Positions 4,609 to 7,534 of a stretch of 7,534 bases of DNA are shown piece after piece (the stretch's first letter is position 1; each line of letters opens with the position of its first letter). The translations under genes were made by a program, and so were the position numbers. The notes beneath the pieces were generated by a model. It saw only the letters and a list, made by a program, of their open reading frames with translations. It had not been told where the DNA came from and ran no database searches. The DNA lies in NCBI GenBank assembly GCA_021107685.1, contig JAIOSH010000350.1, forward strand, positions 1-7,534. The letters run 5' to 3'. The DNA comes from Bacteroidales bacterium. GTDB lineage: Bacteria; Bacteroidota; Bacteroidia; Bacteroidales; SMBSF39.

Positions 4609-6198
4609 ATGAAAACAATAAAAAAAATTCTAATTTCTATAATGATATTCGGTTTGATTTTTAATATGTATATTAATTCCTATGCCCAAGACGAAAAAGG
4701 TAATAAAAATGTCATAATCAGGGAACGTAATCTGCCTGTATTTACAGGCATAAATGTAGGTGGTGTTTTTACGATTTATTTAAAGCAGGCAGGCAGACAA
4801 TCGGTTAAAGTAGAAACGGATGAAAATTTACAAGACAATGTTTTTACAAAAGTCCAAAATAATATTTTATATATAACAAGTAAAACCCTGAAAAAGCCTA
4901 CCAAATTAAACATTTATATAAGTGTTACTAATCCTGATAATATTAAGGCAAGCGGTTCTTCTACCATTAATAGCGAATCAGTCATTAAGGCCCAGGATTT
5001 TAAGCTTATTTCCAGCGGTGCTTCTGATGTTAACCTTAACTTAGATGTAAATTACCTGGAATCTGAAATATCGGGTGCTTCTGATGTAAAACTATCAGGT
5101 AAAGCAAATACTCATTCTACTGAAATCAGTGGAGCAGGAAATTTAAAAGCATACAAAATGGAAACATTAAAAACCATTGCAAATATCAGCGGAGCAGGAA
5201 ATGCAAAAGTAAATGCCAAAGATGAACTTACTGCAAAACTAAGTGGTGCAGGAAGCATTAATTATTTTGAAGAGCCGGGTATAAAAAATATAAATGATTC
5301 AAGATATGAAAAAACATCAAAATCGACAGATGCAGGATTTTATAATGATTATAATGACTCAACTAAAATCAAAATTGGTAAACTAAATGTTGATATTTAT
5401 CAAGGGTATGACTCAACTAAAATCAAAGTTGGAAATAATACAATAATTATAGATGAATATGGCAATGTTAAATACAGGAAAAATAAAAAATCTAAATTTA
5501 ACGGTCATTGGGCAGGTTTTGATTTAGGAGTTAACGGATATGTAAATGATAAATTTAATATGAGCTTCCCAAAAGAATATGAATATTTAGATTTAGATAT
5601 GAATAATTCTATTACGGCAAATATAAATTTCTTTGAACAAAATTTCAATCTGATTAATAATAAATTCGGGTTGATTACAGGTTTATCATTAGAATGTCAT
5701 AATTATCGTTTTGACAAAAATATCACATTAATACCTGATTCTTCCGAAATTATTGGTTATATTAACAGGGGTATCAACATAAAAAAAACTAAACTATTGG
5801 TGAATTATTTAAGCATTCCCGTATTATTTGAATTTCAAACTAATAGTTATTCCAAAAAAAACAGCTTCCATTTTACAACAGGTATGATATTCGGTTTAAG
5901 AATAGCTTCACATACTAAAACGGTTTATGAAGAAACAAATAAAGAATATTATTGGACTAAGTATAATCCTGAAACCGATAAGTATATGGATGTTGCACTT
6001 GTTAAATCTCCTGACAAAAAAACCGCTAAGGTGCATGATGATTTCCAACTTCATCCTTTCAAAATGGATGCTACGGTTCGTTTGGGATGGGGATGGATAA
6101 ATCTTTTCGGAACATATTCAATAACCACTTTATTTAAAAAAGATAAAGGTCCTGAATTGTATCCCTTCTCTATTGGTTTAACACTTGCTAATTTGTAA
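4609..6198 (+). CDS. Outer membrane protein: GIN (DUF2807) domain fused to beta-barrel
   Basis: A 529-residue exported protein. Residues 1-26 form a signal peptide (basic start, hydrophobic core, cleavage likely after SYA). Residues about 41-225 are a GIN/DUF2807 domain, a beta-helical fold common in Bacteroidota surface proteins: it opens with LPVFTGINVGGVFTIYLKQ and carries SGA turns at about 136, 155, 174, 194 and 212, a period near 19 residues. A linker contains two 18-residue repeats starting DSTKIK (251 or so and 268). Residues about 299-529, starting GHWAGFDLGVNGYV, alternate polar and hydrophobic residues and resemble the PorT-like OMP_b-brl_2 barrels of eight or so strands. The GIN domain should face the periplasm or surface; ligand unknown. 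It has its own ECF-type promoter and a terminator, so it is a single-gene unit. The family names are recalled from motifs, not searched. Confidence 0.82.
   Translation: MKTIKKILISIMIFGLIFNMYINSYAQDEKGNKNVIIRERNLPVFTGINVGGVFTIYLKQAGRQSVKVETDENLQDNVFTKVQNNILYITSKTLKKPTKLNIYISVTNPDNIKASGSSTINSESVIKAQDFKLISSGASDVNLNLDVNYLESEISGASDVKLSGKANTHSTEISGAGNLKAYKMETLKTIANISGAGNAKVNAKDELTAKLSGAGSINYFEEPGIKNINDSRYEKTSKSTDAGFYNDYNDSTKIKIGKLNVDIYQGYDSTKIKVGNNTIIIDEYGNVKYRKNKKSKFNGHWAGFDLGVNGYVNDKFNMSFPKEYEYLDLDMNNSITANINFFEQNFNLINNKFGLITGLSLECHNYRFDKNITLIPDSSEIIGYINRGINIKKTKLLVNYLSIPVLFEFQTNSYSKKNSFHFTTGMIFGLRIASHTKTVYEETNKEYYWTKYNPETDKYMDVALVKSPDKKTAKVHDDFQLHPFKMDATVRLGWGWINLFGTYSITTLFKKDKGPELYPFSIGLTLANL
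5355..5427 (+). repeat. In-frame direct repeat coding for DSTKIK units
   Basis: The 19-bp word tgactcaactaaaatcaaa occurs at 5355-5373 and 5409-5427, exactly 54 bp (18 codons) apart and in frame. The DNA identity is higher than the protein around it, suggesting a fairly recent tandem duplication in the linker between the GIN domain and the barrel, where length change is tolerated. Confidence 0.75.
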
Positions 6199-6221
6199 TA
6201 TAAAAACAAAAACCGGATTTT

Positions 6222-6262
6222 AAAAAAATGCTGTTTCATTTTTAAGAAACAGCATTTTTTTT
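6222..6262 (+). terminator. Rho-independent terminator after the GIN/barrel gene
   Basis: A perfect 16-bp stem (6222-6237 with 6246-6261; core atgctgtttc / gaaacagcat) closes an 8-nt loop and ends in eight T residues (6255-6262). It begins 23 nt after the stop codon. The A-run on the left arm means it could also stop minus-strand transcription. Confidence 0.92.
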
Positions 6263-6372
6263 ATAATTAAATTATTTTTTTTTATTAATTTTACAACCGA
6301 AACTATATGATTTCAATTTATACCGAAACGGAACGAATTTTCCAATTTTAAATTGTTGTTCCTATCGGCATA

Positions 6373-6418
6373 ACTGCTTCTAATAGAAAAATGCTTCGCA
6401 TTTTTAATAAGAAGCAGT
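6373..6418. repeat. 46-bp imperfect palindrome upstream of yebC
   Basis: Outer arms actgcttct (6373-6381) and agaagcagt (6410-6418) pair perfectly, then a 5-by-4 nt unpaired segment, then an inner stem aaaaatgc / gcattttt around a TTC loop. No T-run follows on either strand, so it is not a typical terminator, and the gene before it already has one. It sits 53 bp ahead of yebC and could be a dispersed palindromic repeat or a leader structure. No yebC promoter box could be identified with confidence around it. Confidence 0.65.
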
Positions 6419-6471
6419 ATATAATACAAAAAAAATACTGATATTATTAACAAATACAAAATATAAATTAT

Positions 6472-7212
6472 ATGTCAGGTCATAGTAAATGGTCAACAAT
6501 TAAAAGAAAAAAAGGTGCGGCAGACGCCAAAAGATCAAAGATCTTTTCAAAAATAATTAAAGACATTACAATAGCAGTTAAGGAAAGCGGTTCTGACCCT
6601 GATGGAAATCCACGTTTACGTCTGGCTATTTCCAATGCCAAAGGTGCAAGTATGCCAAAAGATACTATTCAAAGGGCAATTAACAAGGGTTGTGATAAGG
6701 ATGCCGCTAATTTTCAGGAAACTACTTATGAAGGTTATGCACCTCATGGAATTGCAATTTTTATTGAATCTACAACTGATAATTTGCAGAGAACAGTAAG
6801 TAATATTCGTTCAATTTTCAATAAATTCGGAGGTAATCTCGGAACAAACGGTTCATTAAGCTTTTTGTTCGACAGGAAAGGAATCTTTACTATTCCAAAA
6901 GGAGAATTGGATGAAGAAGAATTTGAACTGGAAATGATTGATGCCGGTGCTGAAGATATTGTTCTGGAAGATGATTTTTTTTCTGTAACAACTGCAATGG
7001 AAGATTTTGGTTCAATGATGAAAAAACTTGAAGAAATGAATATTGAACCGGAAAATGCAGAATTGCAAAGAATACCCAATGATACTATAAAGCTTAATAT
7101 TGAAACTGCAAGAAAAATATTAAAAATCATTGAACATTTTGAAGAAGATGATGATGTTCAAAATGTATTTCACAATCTCGAAATAACTGATGAACTAATG
7201 GCTGAAATTTAA
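6472..7212 (+). CDS. yebC: YebC/TACO1-family protein
   Basis: A complete 246-residue YebC/PmpR/TACO1 family member, of normal length. The N-terminal signature SGHSKWSTIKRKKGAADAKR (2-21) is followed by FSKIIKDI, NPRLRLAISNAKGASMPKDT (46-65), the YEGYAPHGIAIFIES segment (86-100), NIRSIFNKFGGNLGTNGSLS (111-130), and the acidic C-terminal domain ending DELMAEI. Family members were long described as DNA-binding regulators; more recent work points to a role on the ribosome in relieving stalling at proline-rich stretches, as for mitochondrial TACO1. It acts in the cytoplasm. It is not next to ruv genes here, unlike in many Proteobacteria. The terminator at 6222-6262 isolates it from the barrel gene, so it should have its own promoter, which I could not pinpoint. 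Confidence 0.97.
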   Translation: MSGHSKWSTIKRKKGAADAKRSKIFSKIIKDITIAVKESGSDPDGNPRLRLAISNAKGASMPKDTIQRAINKGCDKDAANFQETTYEGYAPHGIAIFIESTTDNLQRTVSNIRSIFNKFGGNLGTNGSLSFLFDRKGIFTIPKGELDEEEFELEMIDAGAEDIVLEDDFFSVTTAMEDFGSMMKKLEEMNIEPENAELQRIPNDTIKLNIETARKILKIIEHFEEDDDVQNVFHNLEITDELMAEI

Positions 7213-7223
7213 AAATATATGTC

Positions 7224-7244
7224 TTTATGGACAAACACTAAATA
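7224..7244 (+). repeat. 21-bp direct repeat, copy 2
   Basis: Identical over 21 bp to 311-331, same strand. It lies 11 nt after the yebC stop and 35 nt before the next start codon. Adjacent bases differ from copy 1 on both sides. No inverted partner is seen close by, and it does not form a hairpin by itself. Confidence 0.7.
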
Positions 7245-7279
7245 ATAATTTATAACTTTTTAACTAAAACTCAATTGTC

Positions 7280-7534
7280 ATGAAAAAATTAAATTTCTTA
7301 TTATTACTCATTTTTGTTTCGTTTTTTACATTTAATGGTTTTACACAAACCGCTTATGTAAACAATCAACCTGACACATCAGATTATCCATATTGGATAG
7401 GAATGATGCAAGATCCGACTGTAAATTTTTATGACGTACAAAAAGCTTTTAATACATATTGGAAAGACAGACCTATAACCAAAGGTTGTGGTTGGAAGCC
7501 TTTTAAACGTTGGGAATATATGATGGAGAGGCAT
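7280..7534 (+). CDS. Secreted protein, N-terminal part only (runs off the window)
   Basis: The first 85 codons of an exported protein. Residues 1 to about 22 are a signal peptide: two lysines, then a hydrophobic stretch LLLLIFVSFFTF and a likely cleavage site near GFTQ. The mature start has PYWIGMMQDPTVNFYDVQKA (37-56), then FNTYWKDRPITKG and GWKPFKRWEYMMERH (71-85). I recall this PYWI.MMQDP...F...QKAFN.YW..R..TKG..[WY]KPFKRWE text from the beginning of large Bacteroidota secreted proteins that carry beta-propeller or PKD-like repeats and a type IX secretion sorting domain. The body and C-terminus are outside the window, so neither repeats nor a sorting domain can be confirmed. The ATG is preceded by A/T-rich sequence without a Shine-Dalgarno site. 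Confidence 0.85.
   Translation, partial: MKKLNFLLLLIFVSFFTFNGFTQTAYVNNQPDTSDYPYWIGMMQDPTVNFYDVQKAFNTYWKDRPITKGCGWKPFKRWEYMMERH

Noticed and set aside
6051..6239. Minus-strand open frame across the end of the barrel gene
   Set aside because: Runs through the terminator stem and is antisense to a well-supported gene.
6602..7130. Open frames overlapping yebC on both strands
   Set aside because: yebC is a complete, well-conserved gene; the others are shadows, the antisense one showing the serine-rich pattern typical of reversed acidic coding sequence.
1..7534. CRISPR array, tRNA or rRNA genes, complete insertion sequence or phage genes
   Set aside because: No regularly spaced repeats, no RNA-gene signatures and no transposase, integrase or phage structural proteins were seen on either strand.

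Overview
The window is AT-rich DNA (roughly 30% GC by eye) that looks like a Bacteroidota chromosome, probably a Bacteroidales-like lineage. The support is: start codons preceded by A/T-rich stretches rather than Shine-Dalgarno sequences; two TAnnTTTG-type -7 promoter boxes; an ECF sigma factor followed by a membrane anti-sigma-type protein; a GIN-domain/beta-barrel outer membrane protein; and, at the right edge, the start of a secreted protein of a kind I associate with type IX secretion cargo.

Layout. Positions 1-334 hold no confident gene but contain a GC-rich REP-like inverted repeat (172-248) and one copy of a 21-bp repeat (311-331). A first mazEF-type toxin-antitoxin pair (AbrB-like antitoxin 649-894, MazF/PemK toxin 335-658) lies on the minus strand, with a promoter and a small palindrome just upstream. 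Next comes a minus-strand glyoxalase-II-like metallo-beta-lactamase-fold hydrolase (997-1638). A 467-bp gap follows, holding an inverted-repeat-bounded element (1858-1981) and an ECF-type promoter (2041-2067).

The centre is an envelope-stress-like regulatory unit: an ECF sigma gene broken by a frameshift (2106-2572), a one-pass membrane anti-sigma-type protein with a duplicated N-terminal module (2575-3705) and, after an intervening second toxin-antitoxin pair on the opposite strand (3808-4351), a GIN-domain plus beta-barrel protein (4609-6198). The sigma operon and the barrel gene carry matching promoters (TTGTAAC, 15 or 16 bp, CCGTC). This suggests that the barrel gene is a regulon member of this sigma factor or a paralogue, separated from the operon by the toxin-antitoxin pair. 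The barrel gene ends at a strong hairpin terminator (6222-6262).

The right part has a 46-bp imperfect palindrome (6373-6418), a complete yebC (6472-7212), the second copy of the 21-bp repeat (7224-7244), and the first 85 codons of a secreted protein that runs off the window (7280-7534).

The most interesting items are the shared ECF promoter, the frameshift in the sigma gene that should drive it, and the insertion-like position of a second MazF module whose antitoxin is unrelated to the first. No clearly new defence or mobile system was found.
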